Part shown: positions 10,330 to 41,399 of the stretch, one piece after another | Numbering within the stretch: position 1 is the first letter of the stretch | Layout of the letters: each line of letters opens with the position of its first letter | Assembly: GCA_009760855.2 (NCBI GenBank) | Contig: WPIO01000029.1 | Coordinates: 4,372,001-4,436,000 of the forward strand | Origin: Cristatella mucedo | Lineage: Eukaryota; Bryozoa; Phylactolaemata; Cristatellidae | DNA: 64,000 nucleotides | Reading direction: 5' to 3' | Program-made: the position numbers and the translations under genes | The notes under the pieces: model-generated | Database searches by the model: none | The model's input: only the letters and a program-made list of their open reading frames with translations | Told to the model about the DNA's origin: nothing

Positions 10330-11008
10330 CGTAGCTGTCCTTTACCGTTACCGAGTTAAGCCGCCTATAATCAACACAGAACCGGTAGGTACCGTCCTTC
10401 ATCTTGACTAGTACTACCGGTGAGCTCCATGGGCTACACGACTCTTCGATCACGCCGGCTTCGAGCATGTCGCGTACCTGGTTGTATACTTCAGACCGCA
10501 GTGCCTGAGGTACAGGGTAGGGCCTGGCCCGAATAGGCCTCGAACTCCCGGTGTCAATTTGGTGCTGCACTTGTTCTAGCAGGCCGAGGTCTAAGCTCCC
10601 ACTTGAGAAAACATCCCGATTATCAATCAGGAGATCTTGCAGCTGCAGCTGCTCCTGTGGTTTCAAGCTAATTCCTAAAAGATTGAGCTGGAACTCGTCC
10701 GATGCCACTTCCCTAACGCCACACACTTCATTGGCTGGCCTGTTTTGTGCATCCACAATGGACTCAACTGGAAGCAGCCTACCAATGTGAGTGCCCAGCT
10801 TGAGCCGGACCGGGTGGTGGCCAGTATTAATAAGCCGCACTGGGACCCAGCCCAGCGATACGACTATGGCCCTAGATGCAGCCACACCCAGCCCTGCCAG
10901 CCTCCCTTCGGTGGGCTTGAACAGCCATTCAACCTCTACTGCAGTCGTCACAGGACATCTGACCAACTGCTCGCACCTAGGTGAATATTTAAGTCCTCTG
11001 GCACACAT
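10330..11008 (-). CDS. Gypsy RT N-terminal region and protease-RT linker
   Basis: The frame ending at the SINE carries [39 protein letters not shown] and [19 protein letters not shown], the RT fingers and first palm strand of gypsy polymerases. The upstream part is the variable linker with QHQIDTG just before the polymerase start. Four residues encoded by the SINE head (GEP and a stop) end the frame. Confidence 0.85.
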
Positions 11009-11435
11009 ACATCCATCTCAGGTGGGTCACAGGAGCGGTTGCTCCGTAAGTTTATTGTTTGGGTCCCAATAGTTGCTACACCTTGCTCGTAGTCCAGAGT
11101 TAGAGGGGGAATTTTCCTAAAAAATTCTGTCCCTAGTAGCACTGGAAATGAGCTATCCTCGGCTACATGCACCACGTGCCTCCTTACCAACTTCGTTATA
11201 GTGTTGAGGACGCTGGCTGTGCCTATGATATCCAGTGGTGCCCCGGTCACCCCACGGCCTTCATGGTGGACTTATTCAACTTCAAGCCCCAGGCTGTAGC
11301 ATACTTAGCGTCAACTAACAATATTTTGGCCCCGGATTCTAGAAGTCCAGCCACATCATGGCCATCTACCTGCAGGTCCACCGCCGTTGTGAGGATGCCC
11401 TCTCGCGAGCCTGGGGCCTTCCCGACTTTTGGCAC
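10948..11435 (-). pseudogene. Gypsy aspartic protease region
   Basis: Two overlapping frames together give a retropepsin-like domain. The first has GHDVAGLLESGAKILLVD, where the active-site loop usually reads LxDTGA or LxDSGA. The second has TGAPLDIIGTASV, VHVAEDSSFPVLLGTEFF and PPLTLDYEQG. The catalytic aspartate position reads E in ESGA, an unusual or inactivating change. A frame break lies near 11250. Confidence 0.65.
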
Positions 11436-11440
11436 CCGTG

Positions 11441-12807
11441 CTAGTCAAACCGGTGGGCTAGGGGGCTCTCGGTCAGCTCGTGCTCCGTCTGGACTGGGTT
11501 TTCCCTGCCTTGCAGGACACCTGCAGCCCCAGCATAAGTTATTGCTCGAAGGCGAGGAGCAACACGTGGTAGCCCCGTGGCTGGTCCGCTGCGCATCTGG
11601 GCCTGCTCTCGCCTGCACTGCCGCTCTATATGGCCAGGCTGCTTGCATCGTCGACAAATCGGCCGTCTATCGTGGGTATAGACATCGTCCGGTCGCCCAC
11701 CACGACCGCCCCTAGGACTGGTCGAAACTTCTCTTGATTTGAGTCTAGCTTCTATGTCACGAAGGCGCTCAAACTGGGATGCCGAGAGTTGCTCACTAGG
11801 GCTTACCATAGTGGCACCTGTTCCACGTAGGCTCATGCCATTGGATTACCCTCCCATGGGCCTGCTGCCCCACCCGCTTACCTGTCTCTGCCTCTCCAGC
11901 TCTTCGCAACGCTCGGCGTATCTCAGAGCTTCATTCAAGCCGCGACACCCAAGGTGAAACACATGCTCTCCAATGCGTGGGTTTAAGCCACGCACAAAAA
12001 TCGGTAGCAGTACCCCGTCGAGGTCGGCAGCGGCCATAGCAGGGTACGCCATTCCTGCATCCTTCAAGATGCATTCATAAAATTCGTACACACTTTGCTG
12101 CGACAATTTTTGCTTGGCACACAAGCGCATGCTAGCAGCCTCCTGCCACCCACTCCGTTCAAAAACTGCTCTCAGGGGTTCTACCAGCTGCTCGAGGGTG
12201 TAGTAGCTACCCAGCGACTCCGTCGCTCTGAGGAACACCCTTGTCGCCCTGCCCTCGAAAAACATGCCTAGTTTATCCCGCTGGATATCATTAGTCCATC
12301 CACAGCCCCTCGCAAGTACACCAAATCGCTTGTACCAGTTAATGAACGATTCGCTCCCATCATCGCTAAAGCCCTTTAATGGTACTACTGGGCCTGGAGT
12401 GTACGGAATGCACGGTGGCTCCCGGCCGACACTCATTTGGCCCTGGCCGACACTCACCAGTGGCAGTTGACTGGTTATCGGCGTCTGGGGTCTGACTGCG
12501 GGCATGCTGGCGAAACCCGCCGGCCAGGTGGCAGCAGCAGCAAGATACTCATGTGGTGTAGCTACGGGCTCAGGGCCCTGTCGGACTCTCACTGCTGTGG
12601 CACCACCCAAACCCATATCTGACGTTAGCTGGGTATCCCTTTTATGCCCCCCCCCCCCTGTAGCCGCCAATCTACTGGTCTTTCATGCTCGTACCTAATT
12701 CGAGTTCCTGCTTCTAAAGAGTCGTCATCACACGGCAAATTGCTGGGCTGCGTCCGATAGTACGCCTCCTGATCCATGGGATAGCTGGGATAACCACTGT
12801 CGGCCAT
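11441..12807 (-). pseudogene. Gypsy gag with CCHC zinc knuckle
   Basis: The gag frame starts near 12807 (MADSGYPSYPMDQEAYYRTQ). At the 12-base C run 12647-12658 it shifts frame, then continues to 11846 with the capsid-like INWYKRFGVLARGCGWTNDI, FFEGRATRVFL and FVRGLNPRIGEHV. A single in-frame TAA at about 11846 interrupts it. The same frame then continues to a nucleocapsid CCHC knuckle, CRRCKQPGHIERQC, at about 11625-11670. Gag packages the element RNA. The homopolymer shift may be a real mutation or a read error. Confidence 0.8.
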
Positions 12808-12976
12808 TACTGAATGGGGTCTATTCTAGTCCTATCCCTCCCTCACGCTATAGAGTCGACCAATCAGATTCCCTTACCACGGATGAATGTGGACCACTAA
12901 CAATGCATATATCATACAAGTAATATAACGCATATAACATACGCTGCGAATATCAAGAAGGTTGCTAAAATGTTCG

Positions 12977-12996
12977 TCACTTCAGGGTCACCAAAA
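12977..12996 (-). other. Putative primer-binding site of gypsy element
   Basis: Immediately inside the right LTR the minus strand reads TTTTGGTGACCCTGAAG. TGGTGACCC next to the LTR is a common start for a tRNA primer-binding site in animal gypsy elements. Its position fixes the inner end of the LTR at 12997. Confidence 0.6.
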
Positions 12997-13521
12997 TGTA
13001 ACCGAGTTCATGGGGCCAGCGGCTAACTCCCACTATGGCTCGCTACTATCTATGTCCGTTCTGGGTCGTTACGCCGGGCCCTCCGGTAACAGTGGTTCAC
13101 GAGTGATCGATCGGGTACACCACTTTATATAATACACACGCATGCGCTATACAAAGGAGGGCACTAAACAAGCCTACAGAGGAAGGTCCTGTACAAGGTA
13201 AACTACAGGGGCGCGGGATGACGGCGCAAGCACGAACAAACGTGTTAGTGCTCAGTCGGCTTCCACAGTCGCACTGTCGCAGGACTCCGTCTCACCAGTA
13301 CAAGCGTACGCCGTCCAAGACCCGGCTAGCTGAGTACTCTGTGGTAGACGGAGCGGACTTCCAACACTGTCGAGTGCTTCCGCCGAAAAAGCGGGAGCTC
13401 GTTGTATCCAGTTCCGGTCCTCCGAACTCTGGGAGCTGACCCCAGGCTTTACCTTTCCGGGACAAGGCGACGCCCAGCCCGACATATCGAATGTCAGTGG
13501 GTCCGCCTACTCTAGGGTACA
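12997..13521 (-). repeat. Right (5') LTR of gypsy element, complete
   Basis: The 525-base LTR runs from TGTAACCGAG to GGGTACA on the plus strand, with short inverted ends TGTA...TACA. Its outer 308 bases match the left LTR. The remaining 217 bases carry the TATA box and the R-U5 part. Confidence 0.85.
13123..13131 (-). promoter_or_regulatory. TATA box of the gypsy 5' LTR
   Basis: On the minus strand the LTR reads TTATATAAAG here. In element orientation this is the expected place for the U3 promoter, upstream of R and U5. Confidence 0.5.
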
Positions 13522-13534
13522 GATATTACATTGT
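13522..13534 (+). mobile_element. Remaining 3' tail of the split LINE-A copy
   Basis: GATATTACATT matches the end of LINE-A copies (GGAGATACATTACATT at 43272 and 57302) and directly follows the right LTR. It shows that the gypsy element landed within the LINE-A tail. Confidence 0.65.
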
Positions 13535-14090
13535 GGTATTTGCCCGGGCTACTGCAGTTGATTGCAGCGCTTTGCACAAGAACGCCCATACCAATGCAAG
13601 TGAAATTTTTAAGTGTAATTATCGCAGAATGTGCTGTCATATGCAATCAAAAAAGAGCTTTTCGAACAGGATTTATTTCGGTACGTGGTGGAATGCAGTG
13701 GAATGTGGTATTGCCTTGGGCCACTGCAATCTTATTTCAGTGGACTTCAGTGAGAACGCGTGAGCAGAATCGCGTGAACTTTTCTGGGTACATAGTACGT
13801 GTAGTGTAGTTTGATATTTCAAACTTGTTGTAGCTGTGCGCAGCTGATTTGTGGTGGATTTGACGGGAACTAGAATGGATTGTGGTGGATTGCGGTACAG
13901 GCGTACGGCGTCAAAGCTCATTTGCGTAAGTGTTCGTCCGCGAAACGACATGAAATTTGGTAGGCAGATAAATTCATACGTGTACTACAGTATCAGCCCA
14001 AAATTTGAGCTTGCCAACTTTTACGTCTGGTCGTTGTTAGCCTACTTAGAGTGGATTTCGGTGGATTGAGGTAAGTCTTAGAACCCAAAC
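13535..14090. repeat. Degenerate satellite array, ~170 bp monomers (right part)
   Basis: The satellite phrases return with anchors near 13548, 13719, 13890 and 14065, again about 170 bases apart. They include GGTATTTGCCCGGGCTACTG and GGTATTGCCTTGGGCCACTG. This continues the array broken at 6103. Confidence 0.7.
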
Positions 14091-14939
14091 CTGTCTGCTG
14101 TAGCCTTTATCGCTCGCCACCTCAAAATCCTATTCTTGAACTACGAGCTCAGAGTCTCCCACAATCAGGGACTCGCCTGGAACGCATCGGACTATTTCTC
14201 CGGTCTAGTATTCCGCCATTTTTTTCAAAGCAATTCATTAGGCACGGCGTGAACGGCGTCTGCGATTGGTCACTTGCTAAGTCATTTCCGAAAAGTAGAA
14301 CCGGGGTTGGCTGCTGAATCTTTTCCAAATTTTCCCCTAAGTCTTGCACCACCCTACCGTATTAGTAATTGTACACCGACGACTGGATTTTTAGTAAAAC
14401 ATTTTCCACGTGTCACCTTTGTACGTAGGTCGTCAAGTTTGCTCTTTCTCTTAGATTTTGGACTGCACATGTTTAAGCTTTAGAATAAACAGATTGCCAA
14501 CTCACGTAATATCTGGTAAAAATTAATCAATTATCTATTGCTATACTTTGGCTTACAACACACACTGATGCTTGCATTCTGCAGGTCCAAATAAGTGAAA
14601 TTCACGTCAAAATGAGTGAATCGAGACACTCCTCACGTTGCAGATCTAGCCACTCTCTTTTTCCTTCAAGTACCTTAATTTTGCCTGCACATCATCAAAA
14701 TATCAAGCATCAATCATGCATATCAAGCGCTGATAAATACTTGCTAGCGGCCTATGGACTTGCTTCGCTGAGTCATAGCAGTTCCGCCATGTAAGATTGT
14801 GCTTCGCCATCTTACCGCTTGACGAAAGTGCGTCATCTTGCCACGTGACGGACTTTCTCGCTTTAATTAGTATAGCTAGCTAATCAAGAATCAACTGATT
14901 AGTTCCTCTGATTAAGCTGAAACTGTTTCAACTGACTTC
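14091..14939. other. Unassigned interval right of the satellite
   Basis: I see no recognisable gene or known repeat. Short chance ORFs on both strands carry no family motif. Confidence 0.35.
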
Positions 14940-15124
14940 TAATAAATAAATAAATCCTAGCTGACTAAACAGCCTCTTTTTGTATAGCGACAGTAGAGCC
15001 TTAACGACTATCACCACCGCTTGCAGTGGCGATAAAGGATCGCCCACCGCAGGAATCGAACCCACGACCCCCGGACCGAGGTCGTGAAAGCAACCGCCTT
15101 ACCTAGTGTGCCATCACGGCTCAC
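14940..15124 (-). mobile_element. SINE-1 copy, near full length
   Basis: It is nearly identical to the SINE at 10143-10329, with the same GAGCCGTGATGGCACACTAG head, B box (GGGTTCGATTCC region), GGGCGATCC body and (ATTT)n tail in minus-strand sense. The high similarity between the two copies suggests recent activity. Confidence 0.85.
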
Positions 15125-16232
15125 CAGAACTTCCTCACACGAATCATCTGCGAGTCTTAAACCTTTTGTCAAATCGATGAAAACCGAACCCCACAGGGTC
15201 TGGCAAACGCAATCCGGCCTCGTATCTCAGTAATATTAGAACTAGCACGTGAACTGGAGACGAAGTGGCCGCATCGATGGTGTTATATGGAGATTTCTGT
15301 TCGCACGAGAGTAGCCACAAATTTACAACAGCACGAAAATAACTCACGGCTGTAACAAATACTGTAGACTATAATCATTAACTTGGTTCTTTTCAAGAAT
15401 GATATGATGATGAATCTTCCGTCTATAAACATGACAGACAAAGAATTCGAAGGGCTCACATAATTTCCTTTTATTCCACAAAGACCGCACTTACTTGCCA
15501 TCTCTGCTGTGCCGACTTCGTAACCCTACGAGCTAGGCTACGTAACATGATTTATTGATGTAGGAATTCCCATCGGTAACAATTTGCTCCAGTCGCTGGA
15601 GTACGCTCTGGTTGCACCACTCGGCCCTTAGCACATCCGGTGCCTCAAGTAGTCCAATCATTACTACCGATTACTACACATTACTACCGATGGGGGACAA
15701 AACTGATAGAACAATGGTTGCAGCTATTAAAAAAATAAAGGCAATGTAACAGGACATCAGCTGAGCAGCAGCTGATGACGAGCAGCTTAATGACAAGCTT
15801 GGTGCTGCTTTCGCTGTCGGCTCACGCCTCGTGTACTCACGGTCTGTAGCTCATGTCGTGCCATCGTCTGGTTGCCAGTCGTCAGGGGCAACTGTAAGGC
15901 CTAGACATGAATGTCTTATCAATGCAGAAAATACCTGCATTTTGTTGCAAATGTCATATATATATATTGTAATTAGAAAAACCAAAGGGCTTCGTAATTA
16001 AGTCACCTGCCAAGAGTAGAAGACACATTGGTGCCAACATAGGTTGAGTAATAACAGAAAACTAACAAGGGTAGCAATAAAGAGCTGGGCAAGCTGGAAT
16101 CGAAGAGCATCTGATTTGTATATCATTTGCATATATGAGCCGGTATCACCAGCAGCTACATCTGTGCTACACAAAGAAAGGTTTTGGTTGGTGACACGGC
16201 ACATTCAGCTTTTCACAAGGCTCCATTCAATG
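15125..16232. other. Intergenic region downstream of GLB1
   Basis: This region lies 3' of the GLB1 stop codon on the gene strand, so it should hold the 3' UTR. A minus-strand AATAAA is visible at about 15549-15556 (TTTATT on the plus strand). A short TA run lies at 15958-15968. No other gene was recognised. Confidence 0.35.
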
Positions 16233-36546
<20,314 letters not shown>

Positions 36547-36989
36547 CTAAAAAAAGAAAAGAGAAGAGTAAGCAAGAGGTAAGGCAAAAGTGGAAATACA
36601 GGTCTAACGTATATCTTTAAAGCTTGAGGCAGGTCGATGGGCCTACATGATTATGGGATCATCACGATTTGTAGACACAGTTAAGCAAGCCTCCAAAAGC
36701 TAATCCACAAATGATTTCAAAGCTACGATCACCTGTGTGCATATAGCGAGTAAGGCTGTCACTTTTAACAGAAGTCGATACATAATTGGGTTCAATCAGC
36801 GATGGTACGACGGCCGCTGCAAATTATGGGGCGGAGTCGCCACTTTATGGAGGTCAAGGTTGTTTCTAACCATCCGCCCATCATGATCTCCCTCGCTGCA
36901 CCCTGTACTGTTTGACACTCTACCTGAATCAGACTACGTCGTTGTCTAAGTGCTAGATTGTGTTTTGTATCGGAGTAATTTTTTTAGAT

Positions 36990-37080
36990 GCTCGATATCG
37001 CAGGCTTGATCCCCATGACATATTTGAAGCGCCTGAATAGATATTAAGTTCTCTTAAGGCGCTATACATAGTATTGTATT
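36990..37080 (+). mobile_element. SINE-2 3' half
   Basis: GCTTGATCCCCATGACATATTTG, AAGCGCCTGAATAGATATTAAG and TTCTCTTAAGGCGCTATACAT match the SINE-2 body and tail. The tRNA head is degraded. Confidence 0.7.
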
Positions 37081-37554
37081 TTTTAATTTTGCCTTTTTAT
37101 CTGCAAGATGCAAGCTTTCACCTAGTGAAAATCTCCTTCAAATTAGATCAGCTTTCGTGAGTTGAATTTGATGGCACTAGAAGCGATTTGCTTATCGTTT
37201 GCCAGCCTTGATTTACTAATCTGGTTCGGCATGCCGTTTTTGAATGTTCGATTGCGTCAACTACTTCAAAATCTTATAGGTGACAAATCTTAATTGTATT
37301 GTCACTTTTAATTAAGGCTGGTAATAACCAACGTTATCTGATAGAAGACATGAATTCCAGTAGTCATGGGCTGTGCCCTGTTCCATGAGTTACATCGGAA
37401 ACAATTATTCTCACCGACACCCGACTGATTCGGCAAAACTCCATTTTTCTTGGCACTAGGCCAAATCATTTAAATCTATTTCAAAACTTGCATCAAAGCT
37501 TAAAACCAAGCAATTAAGGTATATCCAGATTGTCGAGCCAGTCATTCCACAGGG

Positions 37555-38730
37555 TCAGTATTGCTGTTGTATGTAACGACGTTCTCAGGAATGCAGACTT
37601 AGGTCAAGTCTCTTCTTGATTTGCCAGGTCTTGTGGCAGCATTTGATAATATTGATCACCAAGTCCTTTTTGAGAGTCTGACATCTCACCTGGCATAGCT
37701 TGCAAGGTACCGCATTGATTTAGATCCTATCTCAGTTGGAGACTTAAGAGCATCGATATCAGCAGGCGACAATCTATCAAGGAGCGTGTGAAATACGGGG
37801 CTACCCCAGGCTCTGTGCTTGGTCCACTTCTTTCACACTGCATGACGCACAACTGTACCTGCAAAGTTTCTCAAATTTAATAATGAAAAAATCAACTTAC
37901 TATTAACGGAAGACCTTAGTGTGACTCATAAGTTTGAAAGCTCGACGCTCAAAATAGGCTCTGTCATCACCTTTCACATGGCATCTGCACAAGGACAGTC
38001 CAAAGTGACCTTTGACTTAACGACTACATCAGTTCCAATCAGTTCCAGTTAAGTCTACCTACTTTCAGCCAAGTAAAACTTCAAAAATCTGGCCCTGCAT
38101 AGACAGGGATAATATATCCAAGTTGGTTCATGCATTTGTAAAATTTCATCTTGACTTTTGTAACTCATCGTCTGCATGTCCTCCGTGGTGTGCATAAGGT
38201 GCTTACAGCTGTTGCATACTCTGCAGCTAGACTTGTCAGTCGTCAGCACTGAAGTTGCATCGCATCACTTCTCGCCGATCTGCACTGGCTCCCAGTCAAG
38301 CAAAGCACCGACTTCAAGGTTCTGTCATTTCCTTTTAGGTCCCTTCATTCTTTGATTGAAGCCTACCTATCTAATCTACTCTCCCGCCTGGCAGAGCACC
38401 GTACTATACCCGCTTTTCTGAATCGAATATTTTAGCTATACCTCGTACGTACTTCAATTCCTTTGGAGATCGTGCTTTTAGTTCGTATGCTCCCAAAGCC
38501 TAGAACTCACTCCCAAATGGCATCACGACAGAAGCTAAAACGCATCTTTTTCTCACAGCATCTGCTGTATCTTTGTGAATAGCCCTTGTTCGATTGTGTC
38601 GCTAAGTGCTGACACTGTATGTTACCACTAACCACATCAACAATCTTCCTTTATGGCAAATGTGAAGTGTGTAGAAAGAGATTGAATTATCTGGCAGCAC
38701 TATACTAATGTATTATTTTAAGTATTAAGC
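37555..38730 (+). mobile_element. LINE-B copy, old and decayed
   Basis: Broken frames give AAFDNIDHQVLFESLTSHLA (RT palm), SARLVSRQH-like text and DLHWLPVKQ; the copy ends with GGCAAATGTGAAGTG and the LINE-B tail. It lies upstream of GLB1 exon 2, where the missing first exon may be hidden. Confidence 0.75.
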
Positions 38731-38734
38731 TTCA

Positions 38735-39125
38735 TTGATTAAAAAGGACTGGGGAGATTTTATAACTATTAAAACTAGAGCTTGTGCTAATCGACCCTTC
38801 ATTAAGGCTATCAAGAGAGTTTATTTTGTGAGGGGTTTAAGTATTAAAGTTATAAGAAGCTTCGTCTCTCATATTATTAGGCTTCATATCTATTTACCTT
38901 TTATAAGCAAAAAAAGTGAGTCTCCGAATAAAGCGAGCAACATAACCCCTGGACCAAAACAGGGCGGTTTAATAAATTTACCCGAAGCCGGGCATTTTAT
39001 TTCCTCAACCCCCTTGTCCAAACCTACCAAAAGCTGACGTAGCAACCTTATCCGTGAAGAGTTGACGCCTTTCAATTTGCATGAGCCTTTTAAATTGTCT
39101 TCGGGTTTATTAAGACCTTATTATT
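38735..39125. other. Anomalous block with open frames on both strands
   Basis: About 390 bases lie between the LINE-B tail and the next SINE-2. The plus strand is open for 100 codons (38735-39037) and the minus strand for over 60 (38890-39075), with an AT-rich, Lys/Ile-rich composition unlike its neighbours. It resembles organelle or bacterial DNA in style, but I could not match it to a known mitochondrial gene or rRNA. Confidence 0.3.
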
Positions 39126-39127
39126 AC

Positions 39128-39232
39128 TAAACTAAGTGAGGTCGAGGGCTCGAGCCCCGAGGCATATGTGAAGCGCCTGAATAGAGATTAAGTTCTCTTG
39201 AGGCGCTCTATATAAATGAATTATATTAAGTA
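39128..39232 (+). mobile_element. SINE-2 copy, 5' truncated
   Basis: GAGGTCGAGGGCTCGAGCCCC (B box), GGCATATGTGAAGCGCCTG and AGAGATTAAGTTCTCTTGAG followed by GCGCTCTATATAAATGAATT. This is a clean example of the LINE-B-like tail. Confidence 0.85.
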
Positions 39233-39495
39233 TACCTGGACATGAATATTGTCACACTTATGCATGCCAGTAGAGTGCAAAAATCGTCAATGGATGGTGA
39301 CATACACTCAACCTTTACCGACAGCGGCATGCGAAGCTGGTAAGTGGCACGCAAAGCTCACAATTGTGTGTGCTTCTGAGGTAGCCACGAGCTCTTTTGA
39401 GCACACTATTGTGCTCAAAACACGAATGATTTTGATTGGTATGCAGTAAAGCAAAGAAATACATAACTTGTTGCGGCACCATTATTTTTTTAACT

Positions 39496-40366
39496 TTACC
39501 CAATCGCCTCGGCACTCACATTCACTCCACCGGATTCCGGCACATTTCTGAAAGACTTGACTCAAAGTAATCCTTCAAAACCTAAAAGCACTCACCGGGC
39601 TTCATACGCTGGAGAACTATAAACTTTGGAGGGCGGTCGACTACGTCACACATGTTTTATTGGGTTTAAGTCTTCAGGTCTTTGGCTTGGCCACTACATG
39701 ACGTCAATTTGAAGCCCAAGTCCGTGGGGTTCGTTTAAGGCTCTTTAACCACCACAGCATTGTCATGCTCCCAACAAAAATCGAGCCCGTAAAGAGTGTA
39801 AACGCGTAATCAGGCAATATTCTGCGAAACTTTGAAGTAGACATTCTGATTTATGATTCCTTGAATCATATGCAGACGCCCAAGATCGAAAGTTAAGAAG
39901 CTTACCATTACACTGTGATCACCAAATTTCACGGTCTTTTGTAGTAAACCATCCGTGAGTCTTCAGCCATTCACCGGCGAATGTACTTACTACTTTTGTA
40001 GCAGCTTAAGAGATTGAATTTGGACTGGCAAGTCCACAACACTCCGCCCCTTGCGAACTGTCCAGTGCTGGTCTCCGCGAGCAAAATCATCCAGCCTTAC
40101 TTTTTGGTGCTGTACAGTCAACATGGCTTGCAATTGGCCACCGTTTGTTCAGTCCTTATGGAAAATGTAATTCGTTTGTATAGCGTTGTTCGTTAACGTG
40201 TCTACTCACGGTTTTGGCTTTTGACAGTTTCGGTAGCTTGAAAGAGAATCTGGAAGTGCATTTTAGCAGTTGCAAGCCTGTCCTTCAGAGCCATGCTTTT
40301 GAGGAGCCGGTTCTTCCAAGCAGAAGCTACTCGAGATCGAACTGAGAGAGTGCAAAACCGGAACAT
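39496..40366 (-). CDS. Four-exon gene, unrecognised 129-residue protein
   Basis: Four minus-strand exons join with consistent phases: 40210-40366 (ATG, donor GTGAGT), 39991-40126 (acceptor GCAAG, donor GTAAGT), 39596-39640 (acceptor GTAG, donor GTGAGT) and 39496-39547 (acceptor TTTCAG, stop TAA). Total length is 390 bases. The first 35 residues (MFRFCTLSVRSRVASAWKNR...) are rich in Arg, Ser and hydrophobics with no acid, as in a mitochondrial presequence. The middle has LDDFARGDQHWTVRKGRSVV and DLPVQIQSLKLLQKYRPPSK. I recognise no family. The acceptor of exon 2 is weak. The gene sits between GLB1 and TMEM199 on the same strand. Confidence 0.6.
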
Positions 40367-41399
40367 GTCGCAAGTTGTACAGCTTTCTGAAGTTACAAGA
40401 GTGGTTTGATGTCGCTACATGAAAAATGCCATTCAAACTGAGAAATCGCTAGGCGACTGAAGATCTCATAGGACTGTTAGGAGCATTATTAGGAAACATC
40501 TGAACAACGGTAGCACAGAGGCACTGCCCCCCAACAGGTCAATGGGACATCCGGGTATCATCGCTCATTATTGGTAGATGCATCGTCAGTGGCGAACAGG
40601 ACAAAAATAGGTTCTGCTAATTGGCCTCCAAGAGGGTGGATTCGTCGTGTGACCACGCCTGCCCCTCTCCGTGGAGGACCTTTGCTTCGGTTGCCGGCAA
40701 ATGCAGTTACTCACTACGCCAAACATATCAAACCGCTATTATGCCAAAATTCTATTGAGAGGCTATAACCGTTTAATAATTAGTGTATCGTGCTGATATA
40801 CTTGAATAGCACATTAGCAAAAACCAAACTCAGATCGATGGATCGGGAGTGTAAAAACTTGTGGAGGCAAGTGTATAAGACTTAAACTCCTGCAGGCGAA
40901 AGGAAAAAATAAAACAATTGCTTCAAGCTGGAACGACTGCACTGGACTGTTGCTCCCAGGTAATGAATCTACAATTCACGAAAATGCTAAGTTCTGGGAA
41001 AACAAGCTAGTCTCTCTACAACAACAAAAATAAATATATTAACTTACTATTATGTTTCTCTGAAGACTTCTGAGCACAATTCAAGGCACGCAGTTGTTGC
41101 AGTGTTTCTGCTACGGCACTGACGCTAGAGGGTTGCATGCAAGAATCATGGCTGCACTAAGCCGTTTCACCTCGTCCTTCAACGAGAGGTAGTCTAACTG
41201 TACTCCGAGGGCTCAGGTACCAGCATACGCGTCTTTGTGGTTTAACCCCTGCCGGCATTGATTTCAAGCTGTCTGCAGTAACTCCCACAATGTTACTCCT
41301 CACTAGCAAGCTCGAAACCCTTTGCAATCACAGCGGAAAACAAGCACATCCAGGCTAGCACCCACCAAAGGTTGCACAAAAAATTGTAGCAGACAATTG

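Larger units (their letters stand above)
6790..13521 (-). mobile_element. Ty3/gypsy LTR retrotransposon, degenerate
   Basis: A minus-strand element of about 6.7 kb has the order LTR, gag with zinc knuckle, protease, reverse transcriptase, RNase H, integrase, LTR. RT before RNase H before integrase defines Ty3/gypsy (Metaviridae-type) rather than copia. No envelope-like ORF was found. Several frame changes, an in-frame stop in gag and a SINE inserted in RT make it non-autonomous now. The two LTR segments differ at a modest number of sites over 308 bases, so it is not a fresh insertion. It sits in the 3' tail of the LINE-A copy at 6104. Confidence 0.9.

Noticed and set aside
38890-39075. Mitochondrial nad1 copy
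   Set aside because: A short LPEA resemblance on the plus strand does not extend to the neighbouring nad1 residues, so I left the block unassigned.
39906-39960. Separate small exon ending at GTAAGC near 39906
   Set aside because: Its frame does not match the phases of the flanking exons of the 129-residue gene, and the direct join of exons 2 and 3 works.
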